From: Legionella bononiensis
GTDB taxonomy: Bacteria; Pseudomonadota; Gammaproteobacteria; Legionellales; Legionellaceae
NCBI RefSeq assembly: GCF_016786215.1
Contig: NZ_JADOBG010000007.1
Span: 1-64,000, forward strand
Length of the DNA stretch: 64,000 nt
Direction of reading: 5' to 3'
Made by a program: the position numbers and the translations under genes. Shown here piece by piece: positions 1-8,388 of the stretch (position 1 is its first letter; the number at the start of each line of letters is the position of its first letter). The notes beneath the pieces were generated by a model. The model was not told the DNA's origin. It saw only the letters and a program-made list of their open reading frames with translations, and did not search any database.

Positions 1-355
1 CTAATTTTATCAAAATACCAACGTTCTCCCCTCTCCCTCGCGCGCAGCGTGGGGGAGAGGGATCAAGGGTGAGGGGGTTAAATTCGTCGCGTAAGCGACT
101 CCATTCCATTACCCAGGGCAACTATTATAGGCCATCATTTGTAAGAAAAATTCAATATTTTTCTACACCACGAATTACCTTGCGTTTAAAGCGATGCAAG
201 TTTTGTCGCAATTTTAATGTACCGACCAGATTAAACATATTTAATTGTATTTTAAGGAGTCGCTTACGCGATAAATTGACCCCCCTCACCCTTGATCCCT
301 CTCCCCCACGCTGCGCGTGGGGGAGAGGGGAGAACTTTGGTATTTTGATAAAATT
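1..355. repeat. Long inverted-repeat, MITE-like element
   Basis: The left arm (about 1-98) begins ctaattttatcaaaatacca and the right arm (about 256-355) ends with its near-perfect reverse complement. Each arm carries the core ctctcccccacgctgcgcg with a gatcaagggtgaggggg-type flank and the gtcgc-taagcgac motif near its inner end. The roughly 155-base centre has no convincing gene. Long arms around a short non-coding centre suggest a non-autonomous mobile element or a very large stem-loop. The element reaches base 1, so a target-site duplication on the left cannot be checked. The same core recurs in the array at 5690-5910. Confidence 0.75.
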
Positions 356-369
356 AGAAACGATTAGTT

Positions 370-464
370 TTTTATTACAATTAATGTGTTTTATTATAAT
401 TAATTTGTTTTATTGTAATTAATTTGTTTTATTGTAATTAATTTGTTTTATTGTAATTAATTTG
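370..464. repeat. 19-bp tandem repeat, five copies
   Basis: The unit ttttattgtaattaatttg starts at 370, 389, 408, 427 and 446. The first two copies are slightly diverged and the last three are identical. The array is extremely AT-rich and lies between the inverted-repeat element and the 3' end of the P-type ATPase gene. It is probably a slippage-prone minisatellite. No function is evident. Confidence 0.85.
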
Positions 465-503
465 TCCCACAGCCTCGAAAGGTAAAGGACAGCTGAGTCC
501 ATT

Positions 504-2717
504 TTACTTGATTCGTAATCTTAGTGCATTAACGATGACCGAGACAGAACTAAGCGACATGGCCGCGGCTGCTATCATGGGGTTAAGCAGCAGGCCGGTA
601 AATGGATAGAAAATACCTGCGGCAATCGGGATACCCAAGGCATTGTAGATAAAAGCAAAAAATAAATTCTGGCGAATATTGTTCAGAGTGGCTTTTGACA
701 AATCCAATGCGGTAATTATACCACTCAAATCCCCACGTAACAGGGTAATACCCGCACTTTCAATGGCAACGTCACTGCCTGTTCCCATCGCAATACCAAT
801 ATCCGCCTGAGTTAATGCAATCGCGTCATTAATCCCGTCACCGGCCATAGCCACCTTTGCTCCTTGAGATTGCAAATCGATAATGACTTGTTTTTTATCT
901 TCCGGGAGGACTTCAGCAATACAATTCGTGATCCCCAATTGTGTTGCGACTGCTTCAGCCGTTTTTATTGTGTCGCCGGTCAGCATCACTACTTTTATTC
1001 CCCTTTTTTCCAGAATTTCCAGAGTAGATCGACTCATTGTTTTGATGGGATCTTCAACGATTAAGAGACCTGCCAATTTGCGGTCTATAGCCATGTAGAG
1101 AACTGTAGCACCTTTATTTTGCTGATTATTAGCTTCTTCCGCCAGTTCTGAATGATCTGTGGTTAATTCTTTTAAAAAACGAGCATTCCCAAGCGCTACA
1201 TGACGTGAACCAATGATGGCGCTTACTCCCAGTCCTATGCTGGCTTTAAATTCTTTGACGGCAGCGATTTTTATTGTTCCGCCCTTAGCTGCTGCCATGA
1301 TGGCTTTAGCCAGAGGATGCTCACTGTTACTTTCAATACTCGCTGCCAGAGCCAATAGTTCTTCTTCGTTATAGCCTTTTGCGGTTATAATTCTGGTTAA
1401 CACAGGATGACCCTCTGTTAACGTCCCGGTTTTATCCAGAACCAGAGTATCTATTTGTTCCATCATTTCAAGAGATTCTGCATTCTTAATAAGTACCCCG
1501 TGTCGTGCTCCCTGGCCAATGCCAACAGTAATGGAAACCGGGGTAGCCAGACCGAGTGCGCAGGGGCAGGCTATAATCAGCACTGAAACCGCGGCAACGA
1601 ATCCGTAGGTAAATGCAGGGACAGGTCCAACCAGCAACCAGAAAACAAATGAGATTATAGCGATAAGGATCACCAAAGGAACGAACCAGCCCGACACGGT
1701 ATCTGCAAGGCGTTGAATCGGGGCTCTGCTTCGTTGTGCTTCACTTACTGAACGGACGATGCGCGCTAATAGGGTATCATGACCTATATGATGAGCCTGC
1801 ATTATAAAACTGCCCGTTTGGTTTATTGTAGCGCCGATGACCTGACTTCCGGGTTCTTTATGTACAGGCATGGGTTCGCCAGTAATCATTGATTCATCAA
1901 CATAACTTTGGCCGCTGGTGATCGTGCCATCTACCGGGATTTTTTCACCGGGTTTAACACGCAAGAGATCATTCAGTTGCACCTTATCCAGAGAAATTTC
2001 TTCCTCAGCTCCATCAGCCAACAGGCGATGAGCACGAGTGGGGTTTAAATTTAATAATGCCCTGATAGCACCTCCAGTTTGTTCACGTGCTTTAAGCTCC
2101 AACACTTGACCGAGCAATACCAATGTAGTGATTACCGCGGCTGCCTCAAAGTAAAGCCCAGGTAAACCCGATGCTTCAATAAGTTGCGGTGGAAATACAT
2201 AGGGAAACAAAAGACCAAAAAGACTATATCCCCATGCAGCACCAGTGCCTATGGCAATCAAAGTGAACATATTCAAGCGACGGGTTTTGAGCGATTGCCA
2301 GGCTCTTTGAAAAAAGGGCCATCCACAGCCAATGACCACTGGCGTGGCCAGAACAGCCTGAATCCAGGCCGATACTTTTAATGAGATTATAGAAGAAAAA
2401 TAATGAGAACCCATGGCCAGAATAAATACTGGCACCGTTGCAATTAATGCGAGAATGAATCGTCTTCGCATTTCTTTATATTCAGGATTTTCGGTTTGTT
2501 CCAAGGAGACCATTTCTGGTTCTAGAGCCATACCGCAAATGGGGCAACTGCCTGGATTTGTCTGGCGGATTTCTGGATGCATGGGGCAGGTGTAGATTTG
2601 CCCTGGTTGCTGATCCCCAGCTGATATTGGAGGTGAATGGACTTTGGAATTCTTATGGTGACAGCAGGTATGGCCACCTGATTCTGGATGTTTCTGCTCC
2701 TGTTCATGTTGGTTCAT
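504..2717 (-). CDS. copA: Copper-type P1B heavy-metal-transporting ATPase
   Basis: This 737-residue protein is an inner-membrane metal-export pump driven by ATP. The N-terminus is His/Cys-rich (CCHH near residue 18) and is followed by a short Cys-containing metal-binding module with CPMHPEI and [10 protein letters not shown] (about 43-70) instead of a classical HMA domain. The core has the TGEP actuator motif, the CPC metal-site motif in [12 protein letters not shown] (about 384), the DKTGTLTEG phosphorylation site (about 429) and GDGINDA (about 627). The CPC motif and the N-terminal module favour Cu(I), but Ag or another metal is possible. It stands alone, 119 bases from the next gene, and no metal-sensor operator was recognised. 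Confidence 0.9.
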   Translation of the reverse strand: MNQHEQEQKHPESGGHTCCHHKNSKVHSPPISAGDQQPGQIYTCPMHPEIRQTNPGSCPICGMALEPEMVSLEQTENPEYKEMRRRFILALIATVPVFILAMGSHYFSSIISLKVSAWIQAVLATPVVIGCGWPFFQRAWQSLKTRRLNMFTLIAIGTGAAWGYSLFGLLFPYVFPPQLIEASGLPGLYFEAAAVITTLVLLGQVLELKAREQTGGAIRALLNLNPTRAHRLLADGAEEEISLDKVQLNDLLRVKPGEKIPVDGTITSGQSYVDESMITGEPMPVHKEPGSQVIGATINQTGSFIMQAHHIGHDTLLARIVRSVSEAQRSRAPIQRLADTVSGWFVPLVILIAIISFVFWLLVGPVPAFTYGFVAAVSVLIIACPCALGLATPVSITVGIGQGARHGVLIKNAESLEMMEQIDTLVLDKTGTLTEGHPVLTRIITAKGYNEEELLALAASIESNSEHPLAKAIMAAAKGGTIKIAAVKEFKASIGLGVSAIIGSRHVALGNARFLKELTTDHSELAEEANNQQNKGATVLYMAIDRKLAGLLIVEDPIKTMSRSTLEILEKRGIKVVMLTGDTIKTAEAVATQLGITNCIAEVLPEDKKQVIIDLQSQGAKVAMAGDGINDAIALTQADIGIAMGTGSDVAIESAGITLLRGDLSGIITALDLSKATLNNIRQNLFFAFIYNALGIPIAAGIFYPFTGLLLNPMIAAAAMSLSSVSVIVNALRLRIK

Positions 2718-2836
2718 GATTCATCATCTCGTAATTTTTGATAAGTGCGTGGATATCTCTGTTCTTGATTTAATATAATGACCAAAGTGCTTTAAAACTG
2801 TTATGTCGCTATAGTTTATTTTAGTCCAGTATTTTT

Positions 2837-4150
2837 TTATTCTTTCGACTTGGGAATTATTTTAATTTTTACTATTGAGGAATCCTGAACTTTTTCAACC
2901 AGTGCGTCGAATTCATGAAACTGGATTATTTCTCCTTCTTTGGGCAATTTACCATGACGCGTAATGAGAAGACCATATAAGGTATTCAGCTCCTCCTCTT
3001 CAGAAGACAGGGTGATATCGCAATCCAAGGCTCTTTCCAGCGAATACAGCGAGCAATCTCCTTTGGTGCTTATCGAGCCGTCCGCATTTTTTACCCAATC
3101 ATCATGTGTTTTATGAAACTCATCTTTAATACGACCAATCATTACATGCAACAGATTATCCAAAGTTACAAATCCGAGTAAGGTCGTTTTATTTTTGTAA
3201 ACCAGGGCAAAATGCGGCATACCCGCTCGAAATTTACGCAGTAAATCCATGGCAGGCAGTTTATGTGATACTTTTAAAACGGGTCGTATATAAGGGGTTA
3301 CATTGTTTATTTCTTTTTGCATTAATAAATCTGCGAATAAATCTTTTACATGGATTACTCCGACCATTTCCTTTTTTGTCGTGTCATATACAGGATAACG
3401 GCTGAATCTGTTTTTCAGAATTTTTTGGGAAATGATCTTAAAAGGCTCATCATGATTAAGCACCATCATTTCATCGGCTGGTCGCATGACTTCTGTTACA
3501 TTAAGTTCCGCTAAATCCAGAGTATGTTCGAGGATTTCACGTTCATCTTTATCCAATTCGCCATGGAGGTGACTGCCGCTCAAGATTAATTTAAGCTCAT
3601 CACTCGAGTAAATTCCTTCATGATGGCTCGAACTGTTCAATCCCAGAATTGAAAGAAATAAATTGGAACAGCTGTTTAACGCCCAGATTGCTGGATACAT
3701 GATCCAGTAAAATGCGTATAAGGGAATTGCCGTCCAGATTGAAATAATCACTGATTGTCTGATGGCAAGTGATTTTGGCATTAATTCACCAACAACAATA
3801 TGCAGAAAAGAGATAATGCTAAAGGCAACCAGGAATGAAGTGAAGGTAATGATTTTGGGTGATGTGATTCCTGCAAGCAGGAATAAAGGTTCTAATAATT
3901 GAGCGAACGCGGGTTCCCCAATCCAACCCAGCCCTAATGAGGCAAGGGTTATCCCTAGTTGACAGGCAGATAAATAAGCATCTAATTGATTATGGACTTG
4001 TTCTAAAATGCGTCCGCGTAGCCCATAGCGATCTTTTATGGCCTGTATTTTAGTAGCTCTTATTTTTACCATTCCAAATTCTGCAGCTACAAAGAACGCA
4101 TTAAGCAGAACCAGGAGGAACGCTAAAAAAATTAACATCAAATCATGCAT
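2837..4150 (-). CDS. CNNM/CorC-HlyC family membrane protein with CBS pair
   Basis: This 437-residue protein has the layout of the UPF0053/CNNM family. It starts with a DUF21 membrane domain (about 1-190, several hydrophobic helices with the GLGWIGEPAFA motif), then a CBS pair (about 205-335, including VTEVMRPADEM and YPVYDTTK) and a C-terminal CorC_HlyC domain. Family members are linked to Mg2+/Co2+ efflux or sodium-dependent magnesium transport, and the CBS domains bind adenine nucleotides. The exact substrate cannot be read from sequence. The gene appears to be transcribed alone. Confidence 0.85.
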   Translation of the reverse strand: MHDLMLIFLAFLLVLLNAFFVAAEFGMVKIRATKIQAIKDRYGLRGRILEQVHNQLDAYLSACQLGITLASLGLGWIGEPAFAQLLEPLFLLAGITSPKIITFTSFLVAFSIISFLHIVVGELMPKSLAIRQSVIISIWTAIPLYAFYWIMYPAIWALNSCSNLFLSILGLNSSSHHEGIYSSDELKLILSGSHLHGELDKDEREILEHTLDLAELNVTEVMRPADEMMVLNHDEPFKIISQKILKNRFSRYPVYDTTKKEMVGVIHVKDLFADLLMQKEINNVTPYIRPVLKVSHKLPAMDLLRKFRAGMPHFALVYKNKTTLLGFVTLDNLLHVMIGRIKDEFHKTHDDWVKNADGSISTKGDCSLYSLERALDCDITLSSEEEELNTLYGLLITRHGKLPKEGEIIQFHEFDALVEKVQDSSIVKIKIIPKSKE

Positions 4151-4259
4151 TGATGAGTTCCATAATGGGTTTATATCCTTTAACGATTCAATTGGCTTTA
4201 GTTCAATGATATCAGAAACCGAAACAATGTAGGAATTAATGTATACCTGCTACTATGAT

Positions 4260-5465
4260 TCAGATGTCACAATGCTCATCAAGCCAATCAAAAATAATTC
4301 GTTCAAATTGAGCACTGGCATCTACCTCACAATGAGAACCTGCGCCTGTTTTGGCTGAAAATACAACGTAGGTTTTTTCACAGGAAAGAGCCTCATAAAA
4401 AGATTTACTGGAACTTGCAATGCTGTCATGCGGATTATCGCAAACAAGGGTTGGGCATTGAATCCCTTCAATACGATCCTCAAAAGTATATTCGTGAAGG
4501 CAGTGCAGATAATCGAAGACAGAATGTAATCCATGAGCAGACATTCGTGAATAAAAGTAGAATGATTTCATCGGATCTTTGCTGAATTGTTCAGAAAAAA
4601 AGAGATCAATTCGCTCTTTATTGCCATCGTTCAGCCACTCAAGAAGTTCAGGATTTAATATCTTTCGAAGATTGGCGCCCAGGTTCATCTGACCAGGATC
4701 GCAGATTAATCCAGAAAATCGTCTGTCGCTACATGCAGCACGAGGTACCAGATAACCGCCAAAACTGCGTCCAACACCAATGTATTGGTGATTGCGGGCA
4801 TTGTTATCCATCCAGTCCAGGATTGGGGAACATGCTTTTTCAAAATCCGGGCGCATGGTTAATCCATATCTTCTTAAGACTTGTCCTTGCCCAGGACCGT
4901 CAAAGGTCAGAACATCATAACCCCTTGATAAGGCAGCATAGACTAAGGGGTATTGTTCCTCAACTGAACTGTCATAACCTCCGGGTATCATCAGAGTGGC
5001 TTTAGGTGCGATTGGTGTTGTGAAGTAATAGCCATCCAAACTGTGCTGTTCAAAAGGGACTTTTACTTTTATCGTGTTGGGATGTAGGTATTGTAGGGCA
5101 CGCTCATAACATGATCGCAGTTGATCATAGATAACGATGATTCGAGGATCTTCCAGGTTGGCTCTTAAAAAGAACTCACTGTTACGATGATATTCGGCGG
5201 CACGGAGAAAGGCTTTGCCCGCACTGTAAAAATGCCCCGAGTGTTCACTTTCACTACCCATATCAGCTACTGTTTCAGCCATATCATGCCATGCCTTGTA
5301 CCAGCTGTTAAAATCATTATTTTTTATCTGGTGCAAAGTAACAAAACATTCCCCAATATCTGCGCATTGTGCATGTGTTTTCCCCAGGGTTCTTAAAAAC
5401 TGGCTGTAAAATTCAGTCGAAAAAACGGGATTTTTTTGATAAAGATCATAGTAATTAGCAGTCAT
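4260..5465 (-). CDS. Alpha/beta hydrolase (FrsA/acyl-peptidase-like)
   Basis: The start is placed at 5465 (MTANYYDLYQ) because a strong GGAGG lies about 10 bases upstream of that ATG. The frame stays open to 5501, but that start lacks a comparable site. The 401-residue protein has a helical N-terminal region followed by an alpha/beta-hydrolase core. The nucleophile elbow is GRSFGGY (Ser about 234), a probable acid is in CDNPHDS (about 344) and the His is in GSHCEVD (about 378). An oxyanion-type GGYD precedes the elbow. This resembles single-domain esterases/acyl hydrolases related to FrsA and 2,6-dihydroxypseudooxynicotine hydrolase. The natural substrate is unknown. Confidence 0.8.
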   Translation of the reverse strand: MTANYYDLYQKNPVFSTEFYSQFLRTLGKTHAQCADIGECFVTLHQIKNNDFNSWYKAWHDMAETVADMGSESEHSGHFYSAGKAFLRAAEYHRNSEFFLRANLEDPRIIVIYDQLRSCYERALQYLHPNTIKVKVPFEQHSLDGYYFTTPIAPKATLMIPGGYDSSVEEQYPLVYAALSRGYDVLTFDGPGQGQVLRRYGLTMRPDFEKACSPILDWMDNNARNHQYIGVGRSFGGYLVPRAACSDRRFSGLICDPGQMNLGANLRKILNPELLEWLNDGNKERIDLFFSEQFSKDPMKSFYFYSRMSAHGLHSVFDYLHCLHEYTFEDRIEGIQCPTLVCDNPHDSIASSSKSFYEALSCEKTYVVFSAKTGAGSHCEVDASAQFERIIFDWLDEHCDI

Positions 5466-5689
5466 TGCTGGAATTCCTCCGGTGCGTAATCCCGATTGCA
5501 AAGAATAATAGGGTTAATTTATCTTAGCCTCTATTGGTTAAAAGAAAAAGGATGAAACTCGTTCACGGAGAGTGTATTTAAAAGAATTCAATAGATGCAA
5601 GGAACAGAGCCGCGATTGTCAGATGCTGTGGAACATATCAATTTAATGAAAAGTAACCATTCGCCACTTATTTTATAAAAACCCAAAGT

Positions 5690-5910
5690 TCACCCCTCTC
5701 CCCCACGCTGCGCGCGGTGGAGAGGGGTTATCATTTTTATTTGAATAAAAAATAACCCCCTCACCCTTGATCCCTCTCCCCCACGCTGTGCGAGTTGGAG
5801 AGGGGTGATCATTTTTATTTGAATAAAAAATAACCCCCTCACCCTTGATCCCTCTCTCCCACGCTGTGCGAGGTGGAGAGGGGAGATCATTTTATTTGGA
5901 TAAAAATTTA
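5690..5910. repeat. 78-bp tandem repeat array, about three copies
   Basis: Units of about 78 bases each contain the core ctctcccccacgctg, then a gagaggggt/a block, then atttttatttgaataaaaa. For example, the taaccccctcaccc block recurs at 5753 and 5831. The core matches the arms of the element at 1-355, so the array is probably built from the same repeat family. An open frame runs through it on the minus strand, but it translates into the repeat itself and is not considered a gene. The stretch 5502-5689 shows nothing else recognisable. Confidence 0.8.
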
Positions 5911-5950
5911 ACTCTCTTACCCTTTTCCTCTTGAGTAACAACAAAACACA

Positions 5951-6307
5951 TCAAGCTTTGGATTTCAGATTGAATTGTTCATTTAAATAAAAGAAGCACA
6001 ACATGATTCCAAAATAGATAAAAAGAGGTTTAATAATAAAGTTGATGATGAGGATAAAACGTAAAAACATATCGTTAGAGAGCCACAGATAATGACATAG
6101 GGATAAAAGAGTGAATTGCTGCTTCACAGAACCTAGATATAATAGGATTGTTAGCTTTTTGATAAAATAGATACCCAATAACATGCTTCCAATGGCAATA
6201 ACATGTCGTAGTGAATAAATGCATGAGAATAGTTTACATTTCTTAATCATACCATGGGTTAATCTCATTCTAATTGATGCCAGGAACGAGTGAGCTGGTT
6301 CCTTCAT
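5951..6307 (-). CDS. Hypothetical small membrane protein
   Basis: This 118-residue frame encodes a basic N-terminus and three hydrophobic stretches (about 34-50, 52-75 and 80-108), ending in a short polar tail. No family was recognised. No good ribosome binding site precedes the first ATG; an AAGGG lies about 20 bases upstream, too far to be convincing. Internal ATGs at residues 14 and 20 are alternatives. The composition could come from AT-rich non-coding DNA, so this is a tentative gene. Confidence 0.35.
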   Translation of the reverse strand: MKEPAHSFLASIRMRLTHGMIKKCKLFSCIYSLRHVIAIGSMLLGIYFIKKLTILLYLGSVKQQFTLLSLCHYLWLSNDMFLRFILIINFIIKPLFIYFGIMLCFFYLNEQFNLKSKA

Positions 6308-6430
6308 CAGTGTTTATGACATCCCTTGATTGATTATAACTTTAAAAATGATCAAGCACTAATTAGTGTTTTTCCTAAGTCATGTTGCATTGGAGTTCTT
6401 CTGATATTTCGGTGTTTAGCTGTATTCTAG

Positions 6431-7318
6431 TTACAGCGCAGGAGCTGAGGCTAATTGATTGGATTCTACCAATCGTTTATCAAGTCCTGTCTTTAGGGCA
6501 GTCAAACATTCCCAGGCTTGTTTAATACCGGGTAATGCCCCTTTATCCTTGCCTAGTGGTGAATTGATCAATGCAACTAATAAGGTTTTCATGCTCTTCA
6601 GATCCGCATATAAATCAGAATCGTTATTGATTTTTATCTTGAAAAAGGGGAGTAGTTCAGGATCAATCTGTGATCGGTTTTTGAACTCTTCCGCTTCAGA
6701 TTGATTTTTTACGCCATATCGAATCGACAGGTCACCGGCAAGATAAAAAGGAGGTAACTCTTCGCCAAATTCTTTATAAATTTCAGGATTATAATGATTG
6801 TATTGGTTTAGTGTCTGTTTTGCTCTGAATTGAGAAACAGGGTAGATCATGTTCGCCCAGGGATCACATATTAGAGCTTCATCGCCCCAGGTGGAGATGT
6901 CTGCTGGATCGGAGTCAGATTTTCTACCAAGAACAAGTAATGCATGACGACCGACAGTGGTATAGCACATATCAACTGGAGCTATTCCCTTATCAATCAG
7001 GTGGATAAAGACAGCTTGAGCTAATTCGCCACAATGCCCATAACCGTATTTTTTTAATGCGAGTAAATAAATTCTGGAAAATACGTGATGTGATGGGTTA
7101 ATTCCATACAACGCGTTTTGCAAAGCAATTATTGGGACTGCTGCACGTATTGCATTTCCTCTTTGGAAATCAACGTAATTCCGATCGGATATGTGATTTG
7201 AGCCGCAGCTTAACAATGCACGAATGGTTCTAATCGCTGAAAGGGCTTCGGTTTCATAGAGTTTTGATGATTCGGAAAAGAAGGTTGGCATAGTGTTGAT
7301 CGGTTCAGCATAGGTCAA
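6431..7318 (-). CDS. Papain/transglutaminase-fold cysteine protease-like protein, effector candidate
   Basis: This 295-residue protein has no signal peptide or membrane segment. The central region carries a probable Cys-His-Asp triad: Cys in YGHCGELAQ (about 95), His in VGRHALLVLG (about 124) and Asp in ICDPWANM (about 150). The spacing and the 'CGE ... H ... DPWA' pattern are typical of papain-like or transglutaminase-like enzymes in intracellular pathogens. The last third (about 200-295) is helical with no recognised domain. It sits alone among accessory genes next to a LuxR-type regulator. A Dot/Icm substrate role is inferred from genus and architecture, and activity is unproven. Confidence 0.6.
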   Translation of the reverse strand: MTYAEPINTMPTFFSESSKLYETEALSAIRTIRALLSCGSNHISDRNYVDFQRGNAIRAAVPIIALQNALYGINPSHHVFSRIYLLALKKYGYGHCGELAQAVFIHLIDKGIAPVDMCYTTVGRHALLVLGRKSDSDPADISTWGDEALICDPWANMIYPVSQFRAKQTLNQYNHYNPEIYKEFGEELPPFYLAGDLSIRYGVKNQSEAEEFKNRSQIDPELLPFFKIKINNDSDLYADLKSMKTLLVALINSPLGKDKGALPGIKQAWECLTALKTGLDKRLVESNQLASAPAL

Positions 7319-7451
7319 TAATCCCTCAATTGTACATTATTTGATCTTATGGTGCAAATAAAGAAGCCCTTAGCCTAAAACACCTAAGTTCAACATGAGA
7401 TTCCACAGAATAAGGATGTACCGGCAGGTTGGAGAGAACATGTATTAAACG

Positions 7452-8294
7452 TTATGAATCAATGGGAACGGTAGTGTGACTGAGCAAACCTGATTCTATT
7501 AAATGCCGAACCAATTGAATTTTATTTTTGCTGCCAAATCGATTTTTCAGTCGATTAAAATAGACTTCCACTGTTCTGGGTGAGAGGTTCAGCAAAAGCG
7601 CTATCTCCATGGATGTTTTGCCTTCAAGTAAATATAAAGCACATTGCAGTTCACGTCGTGATAATTCTGAAACGGGTTTATTTGTACTTGACTTTATCTG
7701 AATACTGTCCAGGTAGTCTTTAATAGTGACTGGAGTGAGTGAACTGGAAAAATCCACCTTTATGATGTGTGAGCCGATAGTGTTCTTAATTTTATAAGGC
7801 AATTTATATGCCCGATTCAGCCCGTCGTTAAGGAGCATGGAGTGTTTGTAGTAGGCAATAAATTGTTCTAATAAATCGATATGCCTGAAGTAAAAATCAT
7901 TCATATAATCTTTATGTGATTTTGCGGCAAAATGATAATAATTCTGTTCAGTCAGGGAGCGTTCAATTATGGTGAAAATATAAAACAGGCCATATTCTAT
8001 CCCTGATTGGTAGAGTTCTTCAGCCTTTCCTTCTCTTTTGACCAAATGCCAGAGGACATACCGTTGCGGTATGTCAAACTTTGCGGTATGAAGATCGGAT
8101 TGATGGAATCCTTGTTCAAAATAAAAGCGAAAGTACTCGGGATTACTTGCATTGGCTGTCATTTCATTGTTTGAATTAATCATAACATGACTGAAATAAT
8201 CGATGCCTAATTTAAATAATGGTTGGCAAATAGTTCTCATGTCTTCAGCAAAGATCAGGGTAGGGTGATTTTTTAAGAACGAGTTGAGATCCAT
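7452..8294 (-). CDS. LuxR-type transcriptional regulator
   Basis: This 280-residue protein has a C-terminal GerE/LuxR helix-turn-helix (about 215-275), visible as SELSRRELQCALYLLEGKTS followed by LNLSPRTVEVYFNRLK. The N-terminal 200 residues match neither a receiver domain nor a clear autoinducer-binding domain and may be a divergent sensor. Legionella carry several regulators of this build (the LpnR type). The gene faces away from the ankyrin gene at 8389, leaving a 94-base divergent region that could hold promoters for both. A second regulator of the same type lies at 28672-29433. Confidence 0.8.
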   Translation of the reverse strand: MDLNSFLKNHPTLIFAEDMRTICQPLFKLGIDYFSHVMINSNNEMTANASNPEYFRFYFEQGFHQSDLHTAKFDIPQRYVLWHLVKREGKAEELYQSGIEYGLFYIFTIIERSLTEQNYYHFAAKSHKDYMNDFYFRHIDLLEQFIAYYKHSMLLNDGLNRAYKLPYKIKNTIGSHIIKVDFSSSLTPVTIKDYLDSIQIKSSTNKPVSELSRRELQCALYLLEGKTSMEIALLLNLSPRTVEVYFNRLKNRFGSKNKIQLVRHLIESGLLSHTTVPIDS

Positions 8295-8388
8295 TATAAT
8301 AAAGGTTGTTAGGTTGATAATTGATTGAAAATTGAATCAGTGATAATATTTTGTCCATTTTTTAGGGGGATTCTATAGTGCCCTCGAA

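Noticed and set aside
69-422. 117-codon open frame on the plus strand
   Set aside because: It runs through the inverted-repeat arms and tandem repeat and has no binding site; it is repeat sequence.
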